A stretch of DNA of 64,000 bases from Variovorax paradoxus (GTDB taxonomy: Bacteria; Pseudomonadota; Gammaproteobacteria; Burkholderiales; Burkholderiaceae_C). The DNA lies in the NCBI RefSeq assembly GCF_030815855.1, contig NZ_JAUSXG010000001.1, forward strand, positions 3,534,001 through 3,598,000, in the 5' to 3' direction. The notes below the pieces were generated by a model. That model made no database searches, was not told the origin of the DNA, and saw only the letters and a list, made by a program, of their open reading frames with translations. Below are positions 13,167 to 20,103 of this stretch, one piece after another (position 1 is the stretch's first letter; each line of letters opens with the position of its first letter). Both the position numbers and the translations under genes were made by a program.

Positions 13167-13973
13167 ATGAGCACTCAACTCGCAACCCTTACCAACAAGC
13201 TCGCCGCGCGTCTCGACATCGGCGACGGCTCCGGGATGATCGACACCCTGAAGGCCACCGCCTTCAAGGGCCAAGTCACCGACCAGCAAATGATGGCGCT
13301 GCTGATCGTCGCCAATCAATACGGCCTCAACCCCTGGACGAAGGAAATCTACGCCTTCCCCGACAAGAACAACGGCATCGTGCCCGTGGTCGGCGTGGAC
13401 GGCTGGAGCCGGATCATCAACAGTCATGCCCAGTTCGACGGCATCGACTTCGAGCAGGACGAAGCAAGCTGCACTTGCACGATCCACCGCAAGGACCGGG
13501 GCCATCCGATCCGCGTGACCGAGTACATGGTGGAGTGCAAACGCCCTGTCGGCCCGTGGCAATCGCATCCCTACCGCATGCTGCGCCACAAGGCGCTGAT
13601 TCAATGCGCGCGCCTGGCGTTCGGCTTTGTCGGCATCTTCGATCAGGACGAGGCCGAGCGGATCATCGAAGTGCAGGCGACCGAAGTGCCCCGCCACTCT
13701 CCGACGCGCGGCGCTCCCGATGAAGTCTCCAGCATCACCAAGGAGCGCGAGGAAGAACTGCGCGAAGCCTGCGATCTGGCGATCCTGAAGTTCACCGATG
13801 GCGATGAAGTCGCGGCCTACGAGCAGGTTTCCGGCATCGACGACAGCGACGAAAAGATGTTCGTCTGGAACTACCTCAAGCCCAACTCGGCCTTGCGCTC
13901 GGCGATCAAGCGCCTGCAAAAGGCCGACCGCGAAGCAAACCAAACCGAATCGATGCCGAGGGAAGTTGCATGA
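13167..13973 (+). CDS. bet: Bet single-strand annealing protein (Red beta family)
   Basis: Bet anneals complementary single strands in phage recombination. The 268-residue protein has the family features MIDTLKATAFKGQVTDQQMM, YGLNPWTKEIYAFPDK, IVPVVGVDGWSRIINSH, ECKRPVGPWQSHPYRMLRHK and ALIQCARLAFGFVGIFDQDE; the C-terminal third is acidic. Lambda-type systems pair it with a 5' exonuclease, yet no exonuclease motif is seen in the neighbouring genes of this operon. NinB and NinG are encoded in the opposite operon. Confidence 0.9.
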   Translation: MSTQLATLTNKLAARLDIGDGSGMIDTLKATAFKGQVTDQQMMALLIVANQYGLNPWTKEIYAFPDKNNGIVPVVGVDGWSRIINSHAQFDGIDFEQDEASCTCTIHRKDRGHPIRVTEYMVECKRPVGPWQSHPYRMLRHKALIQCARLAFGFVGIFDQDEAERIIEVQATEVPRHSPTRGAPDEVSSITKEREEELREACDLAILKFTDGDEVAAYEQVSGIDDSDEKMFVWNYLKPNSALRSAIKRLQKADREANQTESMPREVA

Positions 13974-14203
13974 ACACCGAACCCACCTACCGCATCGCTC
14001 AAGTGCTTGGCGCTTCTGGCGAAACCGGCGAACTCCCCCTTGGTAGTAGTGGCGGGGGGAGTGCTGTATTGCCTGAACTTCCCGAGGCGTATGACGGCGT
14101 ACCCCATCGCGAAGGGCTTGGCATTCTCGATGCTTACACCGCCGACCAAATGCACGAGTACGCCCTCGCTGCCATCGCCGCCGCTACGGGGGCGCGAGTA
14201 TGA
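13970..14203 (+). CDS. Small hypothetical phage protein, 77 aa
   Basis: ATGA overlap with bet. The sequence has a Gly/Ser-rich stretch around residues 23-33 and the helix DAYTADQMHEYALAAIAAAT; TADQM-helix motifs of this kind recur in phage accessory proteins and reappear in the gene at 16539. No function is known. Confidence 0.55.
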   Translation: MNTEPTYRIAQVLGASGETGELPLGSSGGGSAVLPELPEAYDGVPHREGLGILDAYTADQMHEYALAAIAAATGARV

Positions 14204-14406
14204 GCGCCGGGCCGTTCGTCGTTTACGGCAAGACGGATGACACAAAGTACTCCGTCCGAACGGCGCAAGGGCTCGCCGTATGCACCTGTGCCTATAACCC
14301 GGCGACTGGCTTTAGCGATGACCGGCAGGAGATGGCACAACTGATCGCAGACGCGCTGAACGCCTACGCCGCTGCGATTTCCAAAGCAACCGGAGCCGCA
14401 TCATGA
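14200..14406 (+). CDS. Small hypothetical phage protein, 68 aa
   Basis: The protein starts MSAGPFVVYGKTDDTKYSVR, a beta-rich first half, and ends in a helix (QEMAQLIADALNAYAAAISK). It has ATGA overlaps on both sides. Similar short proteins accompany DUF551-type genes in many phages. No function is known. Confidence 0.55.
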   Translation: MSAGPFVVYGKTDDTKYSVRTAQGLAVCTCAYNPATGFSDDRQEMAQLIADALNAYAAAISKATGAAS

Positions 14407-15044
14407 CCCGCCTTGATGGGGACTGCTTGGCTGAGCGCGCCATTCGTGAAGCGCTTGCTGCTGGGCCTACGACAGGGCCGTGGATGCAGGCTCATCGCCG
14501 GAACGATGAAGGTTTGTTCAACACTGAAGTGTTCGACCATTCGAGCGAAGCCATTGCCCTGCTGACGTGGTATCCGAAACAGATGGGCAACGGAGTGACT
14601 GCGACGTACCGAGAGCAAAACGCCCGCTACATCGCCGCTTGCAACCCCGAAGCGATGCAAGCGCTACTCGCCGAAGTGGACCGCCTGCGTGCCGCTCTCT
14701 CCGCAACCAAGCAGGGAGGGAAGGCAGAGTGGTGGATCAGCGTCGATGAGCGGTTGCCCGGCCCTGGCGTAGCCGTGCTCGCCTTCTTCCGCAACACCCA
14801 TGGCAAGGGCCGAGTGGTTCGCGCCCACCATGCCCCGAAGCACACCATCGAAGCTGGCCATTGGGATGAAGACGTGGAGACGGACAACACCGAAGACGGC
14901 AGCTTTGAGCCCGAGGGCTGGTACGAAGACCCCGCTGTCGGCGAAACACTGTCGTTCATCAGCCCGCAAAGCGATGGAGTCGTGACGCACTGGCAACCAA
15001 TGCCTCCCGCCCCTGCAGCCCAACCCCAAGGAGACAAGCCATGA
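14403..15044 (+). CDS. DUF551-containing phage accessory protein
   Basis: The 213-residue protein is composite. Residues 1-100 carry an Ea22-like segment (ARYIAACNPEAMQALLAEVD). Residues 110-205 are a DUF551 domain: WWISVDERLPGPGVAVLAFF at the start and VVTHWQPMPPAP at the end, as in the many phage proteins of that family. The function of DUF551 is unknown. It is coupled by ATGA overlaps to both neighbours. Confidence 0.75.
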   Translation: MTRLDGDCLAERAIREALAAGPTTGPWMQAHRRNDEGLFNTEVFDHSSEAIALLTWYPKQMGNGVTATYREQNARYIAACNPEAMQALLAEVDRLRAALSATKQGGKAEWWISVDERLPGPGVAVLAFFRNTHGKGRVVRAHHAPKHTIEAGHWDEDVETDNTEDGSFEPEGWYEDPAVGETLSFISPQSDGVVTHWQPMPPAPAAQPQGDKP

Positions 15045-16246
15045 AATCGTCCGTTGTCTGCCAAGAGTGCGGCATGCGCTGCGGTCCGAACGAATTCCAT
15101 CCCTTCGCCGCATGCTTGATGTTCAAGGGCTGCCACGATTCCGACAAGGTGCGTGCGAATCTCGCCTTCCTCGCCACCCATGCAGGCGCAGCAGCCGAGC
15201 CGAGCGATGCGCAGATCATGGCGCTATGGCGCGAGTGCAGCATTCCGACCGATGAGAACGACCACACCACGGGACCGCTGCCATTCGCTCGCGCCTTGCT
15301 CGCACTCACGAGCGCACCGGCAGAGCCCGAGCATCAAGGCCAGCAATTCACGACTGCCTACCCGCTGCTGAATGATCTGCTTCAGGAGACGTGGTGGATG
15401 GCTCGTGGCCCAAACAACATGGACACAGGCATGGCGTGGTACGAATCGCTGACCGCGTTCCTCGATTCCATCGCACCGGCAGAGACTCCGCCAGCGGCAG
15501 GCGCTGCGCAGGCGAGTGAAGCGCCGCTTCAAGCTATCGACGCGATCCTCTTCCAATGCGACCGTGGGAACGTGGGCCTGCCTTGGCTCATTGACGCCCT
15601 GCGTGGAATTAAGGATCGTGCGGCAGGCGCCGTGCAAACGTTGAACCGTGCTGACGCGGTGAATCTCGCCAGAAACATGCTCACGTTGCGCGACTGCAAA
15701 GGCATCACGACATACGGGGTCCGCGTCCTGTGCGACGCCGTGATGGCCATGGATGCCGCCCTCGCCGCAACCCCAGCGCCCGAGGGCCTGGAGGCGATTC
15801 GCGCCCTGTGCGTGGGCCGCGCCGAATGGCGAGTTGCCCGGGACGACGGCGCGTACTGCATGAGCTTCAGTCGCGACGATTCTCACAACCCAGAACAAGA
15901 AGCAAACGAGTGGCTGGCTAGGCACCTCTGCGATTACCCGGAGCGGTTCATGACGTACAAGGTGCAGCGTGTCGTCGTGCAGTCGCAGCTTCAGGAAGAA
16001 GCGCTCGCCTTGATCGTCCGCCTCTCCGACGCCGAGGCAGAGATTGCCGCGCTGAGGGAAGACGCTGCGCGGCTGGACTGGCTGACCGGCCAGGACAACT
16101 GCGTAGTCAGCGAAGGCACGAACGGCTTCTGGCTGAGTTGGATCGATGAGAACGACCCGGAGCGCACCGAGTATCAAAAAGGATCGCACCCGACAGCTCG
16201 CGCCGCCATTGACGCAGCCAGGGCAGCGCAGGAGGTAAAGCCGTGA
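15041..16246 (+). CDS. Modular phage accessory protein, 401 aa
   Basis: The longest accessory gene looks like a chain of modules. Residues 1-40 hold a CQECGMRCGPNE metal-binding motif. Residues 55-95 contain SDAQIMALWREC and an ALLALTSAPAEPEH linker. The centre (residues 165-250) is helical. The C-terminus (REDAARLDWLTGQDNCVV, then HPTARAAIDAARAAQ) matches a module seen at the end of many phage Ea-type proteins. Ala/Pro-rich linkers separate the parts. No catalytic motif is visible. Confidence 0.6.
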   Translation: MKSSVVCQECGMRCGPNEFHPFAACLMFKGCHDSDKVRANLAFLATHAGAAAEPSDAQIMALWRECSIPTDENDHTTGPLPFARALLALTSAPAEPEHQGQQFTTAYPLLNDLLQETWWMARGPNNMDTGMAWYESLTAFLDSIAPAETPPAAGAAQASEAPLQAIDAILFQCDRGNVGLPWLIDALRGIKDRAAGAVQTLNRADAVNLARNMLTLRDCKGITTYGVRVLCDAVMAMDAALAATPAPEGLEAIRALCVGRAEWRVARDDGAYCMSFSRDDSHNPEQEANEWLARHLCDYPERFMTYKVQRVVVQSQLQEEALALIVRLSDAEAEIAALREDAARLDWLTGQDNCVVSEGTNGFWLSWIDENDPERTEYQKGSHPTARAAIDAARAAQEVKP

Positions 16247-16542
16247 GCACTCCAAAGCACCGCGACGAGTACCGCCCGGCTGGCACTTGCTGCGACTGGC
16301 TGACCTTTCGTGACGGCTTCCTGGAAGCCTTCGCCAAATGGTTCGATACGCCGCCGACAGACAAGCACTGGGCATCCGCTCTGCGTGACTGGAAGCATGC
16401 GAACACCGGCTGGGAGGCCGCTCACAACGCGCAGCGCCGAGCAAAGGAGCGCGTCACCAAGGAAAAGCTGGTTCACCTCGGCGGGCGTAACTATGCGCTC
16501 GAAGGCAGTGCGCTGGCGAAGAAATACGGAAGGCCATCATGA
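16243..16542 (+). CDS. Hypothetical phage protein, 99 aa
   Basis: GTG start overlapping the previous stop. The sequence is rich in Trp (CCDWLTFRDGFLEAFAKWFD, HWASALRDWKHANTGWEAAH), with a basic helical C-terminus (RRAKERVTKEKL). ATGA overlap to the next gene. Not recognised. Confidence 0.55.
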   Translation: MSTPKHRDEYRPAGTCCDWLTFRDGFLEAFAKWFDTPPTDKHWASALRDWKHANTGWEAAHNAQRRAKERVTKEKLVHLGGRNYALEGSALAKKYGRPS

Positions 16543-16793
16543 CCACACTGCAAGCAGAGTTTGAGGCGCTGATGCCGGAAGCTGTGATATTGCTGTGGCA
16601 AGACCATCCTTCCGGCGCCATACCGGTGCGCGGCTACACCGCCGACCAGATGCGCGCGATGTTCGACGCAGCCACAGAGCGCGCGGCAAAGCTATCCGCC
16701 GACCTCGCCAACGACGCAGCGATCAAGTACGCAGGCGGCTACCCCGTCGATTTCGAGCAAGAGGTGGCCGCTGCAATAAGGGGCACTCCATGA
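16539..16793 (+). CDS. Small hypothetical phage protein, 84 aa
   Basis: The protein contains GYTADQMRAMFDAATERAAK, related in pattern to the TADQM helix in the gene at 13970, and is otherwise helical. ATGA overlaps on both sides. The repeated motif suggests duplicated modules within this operon. Function unknown. Confidence 0.55.
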   Translation: MTTLQAEFEALMPEAVILLWQDHPSGAIPVRGYTADQMRAMFDAATERAAKLSADLANDAAIKYAGGYPVDFEQEVAAAIRGTP

Positions 16794-17047
16794 ACACAAT
16801 CCGCGATTACCTGCCGTGGCTGCTGTCAGCCTGCTCGCTACTCATGTCTGTGCTGACGGGCAACCTATGGCGCTATGCATGGCTGTTCGGCCTTGGCATC
16901 CAGTGCTTGTGGCTCATCTGGATTTACGCGGCGCAGGCCTATGGTTTCCTGCCGCTGTGTCTCGCCTTGTTCGTGATCTACACGCGCAACCATCTCAAGT
17001 GGAGAAACGCTGACGCTGCAATAAGGGCTACCGGGGGTGAGGGATGA
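16790..17047 (+). CDS. Small membrane protein with two or three spans, 85 aa
   Basis: The protein starts MNTIRDYLPWLLSACSLLMS, followed by LWRYAWLFGLGIQCLWLIWI and FLPLCLALFVIYTRNHLKW, giving three probable membrane segments and a basic tail. ATGA overlaps on both sides. It resembles small integral membrane proteins found in many prophages near the integrase; function unknown. Confidence 0.6.
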   Translation: MNTIRDYLPWLLSACSLLMSVLTGNLWRYAWLFGLGIQCLWLIWIYAAQAYGFLPLCLALFVIYTRNHLKWRNADAAIRATGGEG

Positions 17048-17106
17048 GCGCGACGACCTACGCCGAGCAGCGCGGGCGTTCTAGTCACAGGAAGGACGGG
17101 GATTGA
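17044..17106 (+). CDS. Candidate 20-aa leader peptide before the HNH gene
   Basis: A 20-codon frame (MSATTYAEQRGRSSHRKDGD) begins with an ATGA overlap and ends with a TTGA overlap onto the next start. Its last codons contain the purine-rich site GGAAGGACGGGGA that would serve the HNH gene. It may be a coupling peptide that delivers ribosomes to the TTG start, or simply chance. Confidence 0.4.
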   Translation: MSATTYAEQRGRSSHRKDGD

Positions 17107-17555
17107 CCAATCTAACTCGCCAAGAGCTTTGCGTGCGGCTCAAGATCAGCGAATCGACGGTGCGCCGCCTTGAGGCCAAGGGCATGCCTACGATCACGTC
17201 CGAATGGATGAAGGCCAAACGCTACAACCTGGTCGAGGTCATGAAGTGGCTACGGCCAGCCGACCCCGACAGGGCGGCAGCCGCCGCCATCGACTCGCCA
17301 CGCAACTACTACGGGGGCAATGCGCGGGCGAAAGCGCTCAAGCGAATGCCCCCGTGGGCCGACAAGAAGGCAATCAAAGCGATCTACGCTGAGGCACGCC
17401 GGCTGACCGCCGAGACTGGCATTCTGCACCAAGTTGACCACGACATACCGCTGAACGGCCGCGAAGTCTCGGGACTGCACGTCGAGTCCAACCTACAGGT
17501 TCTCACCCACACAGAGAACAGCCGCAAGCACAACCATTTTGAGGTGGATGCATGA
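17103..17555 (+). CDS. HTH plus HNH-type endonuclease fusion
   Basis: Residues 1-50 are an excisionase-like helix-turn-helix (TRQELCVRLKISESTVRRLE, KRYNLVEVMKWLRP). The C-terminal part carries an HNH-like core: VDHDIPLNGREVSGLHVESN, LQVLTHTENSRKHN, with the D-H pair, Asn and final His placed as in phage HNH nucleases. TTG at 17103 is the start, with a strong GGAAGGA upstream. Such nucleases aid packaging or act as homing enzymes; placing one next to excisionase and integrase is unusual. Confidence 0.7.
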   Translation: MTNLTRQELCVRLKISESTVRRLEAKGMPTITSEWMKAKRYNLVEVMKWLRPADPDRAAAAAIDSPRNYYGGNARAKALKRMPPWADKKAIKAIYAEARRLTAETGILHQVDHDIPLNGREVSGLHVESNLQVLTHTENSRKHNHFEVDA

Positions 17556-17767
17556 GCGCGAACGAAGCACATTACCGCTGGGTGAAGCTGTCCAAGCACT
17601 GCGACGCCACCGGGGACACCCCTGACGCCGTGCACGCCAGGCGCCGGAAGCGGGTCTGGATGGATGGCGTACAGTGCCGCCTCGGGCCGGACGGCAATCT
17701 CTACATCAACCCCGAGGAGTACAACAGATGGGTGGAAAACCAGCCTTCGACTGTCCGCGCGGCGTGA
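17552..17767 (+). CDS. Excisionase (Xis-like)
   Basis: The 71-residue protein WVKLSKHCDATGDTPDAVHA, RRRKRVW and LYINPEEYNRWVEN is the winged-helix excisionase type that directs the integrase toward excision. It lies just upstream of, and overlaps, the integrase gene by 40 bp from the preferred integrase start, and it overlaps the HNH gene by 4 nt. Confidence 0.8.
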   Translation: MSANEAHYRWVKLSKHCDATGDTPDAVHARRRKRVWMDGVQCRLGPDGNLYINPEEYNRWVENQPSTVRAA

Positions 17768-18909
17768 GCATCCGGGAGTTCAAGCACGAGGAGCGGATCC
17801 AGATCGCCTTCAGCTACAGGAACACCGAATGCCGCGAGCTGCTGCCGCCGCAGAAGATCACCAAGAGCGCGCTCCAGTATGCCTCTGGCCTGCGGTCGGA
17901 GATCCAGCGCAAGATCAAGGACGGCGTTTTCGTCTACGCCGACTACTTCCCGGGCAGCGAGAAGGTGAAGCGGTTCGGCAAGGCGTCCAAGCACGTACTG
18001 ATCGGCAAGCTTCTCGACGACCAGCTGGAAACCTACGAGAAGCAGGTTCAGAACAAGACGCTCTCGCCGAGCACGCTGGATGGCTACCGGAAGGCCATTA
18101 AGAGCGAACGCATGAGCGAGTGGCGCAAGAAAACGCTGGCCGAGGCCACGCCGAGCGCGCTGCGTGACTGGATCGGCGAGATGGGCGTGACGACCAAGTT
18201 TGCCCGCAACCTCCTGACGCCGCTGCGGAGCGTGTTCGAAGATGCCCTGAATGACGACCTGATCGCCTTCGACCCATTCGAGCGAATCGCCCTGACCAAG
18301 CTGCTGAAGCAGACCTCCAAGCCCAGCGAGTACGAGGCTGACCCATTCACGGCCGACGAGCGTGCAACGCTGCTCGCGCACGCCCGGCCGGACGAGCACC
18401 CACTGGTGCAGTTCTGGTTTGCCACCGGACTGCGCCCCGGCGAGCTTTTGGCACTCCGCTGGGCCAAGATCGACTTCAAGGCCGCTACGGCGCTGATTGA
18501 CCTGAACCAGGTGGCCGGTGTAGAGAAGGGGCCGAAGACGGAAGCCGGGATCCGAACGATGGATTTGAACCCCGAGGCGATGGAGGCCCTGGAGGCGCAG
18601 AAGCCCGCGAGCCTGCTGGCCGGCGAGCACATCTGGCTCAACCCGCGCACTGGCAAGGCGTGGCAAACCGATGCGCAGCTTCGCAAGACACTGTGGGTGC
18701 CGCTGGTGGGCCGGGCGGGCATCCGCTACCGCAACCCCTACCAGGTGCGCCACACCTACGCCAGCGCGCTCCTGACAGCGGGGACGAACCCCTGGTACGT
18801 CGCCCAACAGCTCGGTCATGCCGATGTGACGATGGTCTTCCAGACTTACGGGAAGTTCATCGGCGAGGACTATCAGAAGCCGAAGGCCAAACTGAAGGCG
18901 GTGGCGTGA
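17728..18909 (+). CDS. int: Tyrosine recombinase integrase
   Basis: The integrase recombines attP with the 3' end of ssrA. The 393-residue protein has an N-terminal arm-binding domain (PRGVSIREFKHEERIQIAFS, DUF3596-like), a SAM-like core-binding domain around residues 110-210, and a C-terminal catalytic domain with TGLRPGELLALRW (first Arg), YQVRHTYASALL (His and second Arg region), LGHADVTMVFQTYGKF (His and nucleophilic Tyr). ATG at 17728 is preferred, with GAGGAG eight bases upstream; GTG at 17764 would overlap the Xis stop. Confidence 0.93.
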   Translation: MGGKPAFDCPRGVSIREFKHEERIQIAFSYRNTECRELLPPQKITKSALQYASGLRSEIQRKIKDGVFVYADYFPGSEKVKRFGKASKHVLIGKLLDDQLETYEKQVQNKTLSPSTLDGYRKAIKSERMSEWRKKTLAEATPSALRDWIGEMGVTTKFARNLLTPLRSVFEDALNDDLIAFDPFERIALTKLLKQTSKPSEYEADPFTADERATLLAHARPDEHPLVQFWFATGLRPGELLALRWAKIDFKAATALIDLNQVAGVEKGPKTEAGIRTMDLNPEAMEALEAQKPASLLAGEHIWLNPRTGKAWQTDAQLRKTLWVPLVGRAGIRYRNPYQVRHTYASALLTAGTNPWYVAQQLGHADVTMVFQTYGKFIGEDYQKPKAKLKAVA

Positions 18910-18915
18910 TGGCCG

Positions 18916-19025
18916 CGTGCGAATTTCCCCCGTCCTGCGTGCGAAATACGTGCGAACCGAACGCCAACTTTGGACGGTTCCAGGCGGTTTGGAGGGGCGA
19001 ACGCCAATGGTCTTTCATTGGCGTT
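18916..19025 (+). promoter_or_regulatory. Candidate integrase arm sites between int and the attachment site
   Basis: CGTGCGAA occurs three times in direct orientation at 18916, 18938 and 18949, spaced 22 and 11 bp, about two turns and one turn of helix. AACGCCAA occurs at 18960 and again at 19000, where it is part of a perfect 10-bp inverted repeat (AACGCCAATG / CATTGGCGTT, loop GTCTTT). This layout fits arm-type integrase or accessory protein sites. The hairpin could also act in transcript ends. Confidence 0.5.
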
Positions 19026-19037
19026 GACCGTTTTAGA

Positions 19038-19070
19038 TGGTGGAGCTGGGGGGATTTGAACCCCCGTCCG
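19038..19070. other. Probable prophage attachment site (ssrA 3' end)
   Basis: The tmRNA 3' end (acceptor and T arm) is the usual crossover site of integrases that use ssrA. The exact core cannot be fixed because the second copy lies left of the window; a repeat of this segment would be expected there. Confidence 0.6.
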
Positions 19071-19422
19071 CAAGCCTTCATCGCGCAGTTCTACATGTTT
19101 AGTGATCTGATTTGAGTCTCGCTTCCGGAGTCGCGCAGTCACACGCTAAACCGGACGCCAGCACCCTATTTTCTCGCCCCGACCCAAGGTACCCGGATCG
19201 GAGCCAGCCCATGTAATTATCCTTGCAGCCGGGAGGTCAGGATTGCTCCAGACCCCCTTGCCCAGCCCATCGGCCAACTGTTGCAAGGCTCACTGGCAAT
19301 TAAGCAGCGAGTGCGAAACGTTCGTCGTTTGCAGTTAGTTTGTTTGAATCTGTTTTACGAGCGCATTCAGCTCGACATGCCCCGCTGCGACTCCGAACCC
19401 ACGTCGAAACCAGTGCAGCCCC
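19038..19422 (-). ncRNA. ssrA: tmRNA (transfer-messenger RNA)
   Basis: tmRNA rescues stalled ribosomes and tags the nascent protein for proteolysis. The 5' end GGGGCTGC pairs with the 3' end GCAGCTCC-type acceptor strand, the T arm reads GGTTCAAATCCCC, and CCA is encoded. The tag frame at 19300-19332 reads ANDERFALAA followed by TAA, a typical betaproteobacterial tag. The gene is complete although the prophage begins at its 3' end, so integration rebuilt it. Confidence 0.95.
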
Positions 19423-19431
19423 AAGGCTTCT

Positions 19432-19458
19432 ATTTTAGGCCAGGTTGAGAAACTGCAA
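19432..19458 (-). promoter_or_regulatory. ssrA promoter inside the end of gph
   Basis: Read leftwards: -35 TTGCAG (19453-19458), a 15-bp spacer, -10 TAAAAT (19432-19437), then the tmRNA 5' end nine bases on. The TAA of the -10 box is also the stop codon of gph. The spacer is shorter than usual. Confidence 0.5.
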
Positions 19459-20103
19459 GAGCTCCAAGGGCGAAGAAATTGCGGCGTCCGCCTCCCAGAG
19501 CGTGGCATCGGCCTGCGGTCCCATGTAGCCGTAGGTCGCGGCGACGGTTTTCATGCCTGCGGCGCGGCCCGCGATGATGTCGCGTTCGTCGTCTCCCACA
19601 TAGATGCAGGCGCTGGACGGAATTCCAAGCCGGCGCGCCGCTTCGTGCAAAGGCTCGGGGTGGGGCTTGGAAAAAGGCGTCGTATCGCCGCTCACGACAG
19701 CACCTGCGCTGCTGAAAAGCGGAATCGCGCGGGTCAGCGGATCGGTAAAGCGTGCCGATTTGTTGGTAACCACGCCCCAGGCCAGGCCGCGCGCGCAAAT
19801 GGCGTCGATGAGCGCCTGCACGCCCTCGAACACCTGCGTGTTGAGCAGCATGCGGTTTTCGTAGGCAACGAAGAACTCTTCCCGCAGTTCGGCGAACTCC
19901 GGCGCCTCGGGCGTGATGCCGAACGCCACGCCGAGCATGCCCCGCGCGCCGGCGCCCGCCATGAACCGGTAGCGCTCCAGCGGATAGGACTCGAGGCCGC
20001 GATCGGTGCGCATCTTGTCGGCTGCGGCGCCCAGGTCGGGCGCGCTGTCGATCAGCGTGCCGTCCAGGTCGAACAGCACGGCCTGCACTGCTGCGCCCGT
20101 CAC
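19435..20103 (-). CDS. gph: Phosphoglycolate phosphatase (HAD family)
   Basis: Gph dephosphorylates 2-phosphoglycolate from oxidative DNA end repair. The 222-residue protein has the HAD motifs: FDLDGTLIDS (motif 1, nucleophile Asp), VVTNKS (motif 2), SKPHPEP (Lys) and YVGDDERDIIAGRAAGM (motif 3). GTG at 20103 overlaps the ubiG stop (GTGA). The pairing of ubiG with gph is common in Burkholderiales. Confidence 0.9.
   Translation of the reverse strand: MTGAAVQAVLFDLDGTLIDSAPDLGAAADKMRTDRGLESYPLERYRFMAGAGARGMLGVAFGITPEAPEFAELREEFFVAYENRMLLNTQVFEGVQALIDAICARGLAWGVVTNKSARFTDPLTRAIPLFSSAGAVVSGDTTPFSKPHPEPLHEAARRLGIPSSACIYVGDDERDIIAGRAAGMKTVAATYGYMGPQADATLWEADAAISSPLELLQFLNLA

Larger units (their letters stand above)
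1..19037. mobile_element. Lambda-like prophage integrated at ssrA, left end outside the window
   Basis: The integrase (17728-18909) lies 128 bp from the 3' end of an intact tmRNA gene. tmRNA 3' ends are known integration targets of tyrosine recombinases. The gene order is lambda-like: terminase, Q-like regulator, NinG, NinB, helicase, initiator, CII-like, Cro, repressor, then an accessory operon with Bet, excisionase and integrase. No capsid, tail or lysis gene is seen; they should lie left of position 1 with the other attachment site. No broken phage gene is evident, so the visible part looks intact. Confidence 0.93.

Noticed and set aside
15224..16444. 406-codon minus-strand ORF in the phage accessory region
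   Set aside because: The plus-strand gene there fits the 4-nt overlap chain at both ends and has recognisable modules; the minus frame does not.
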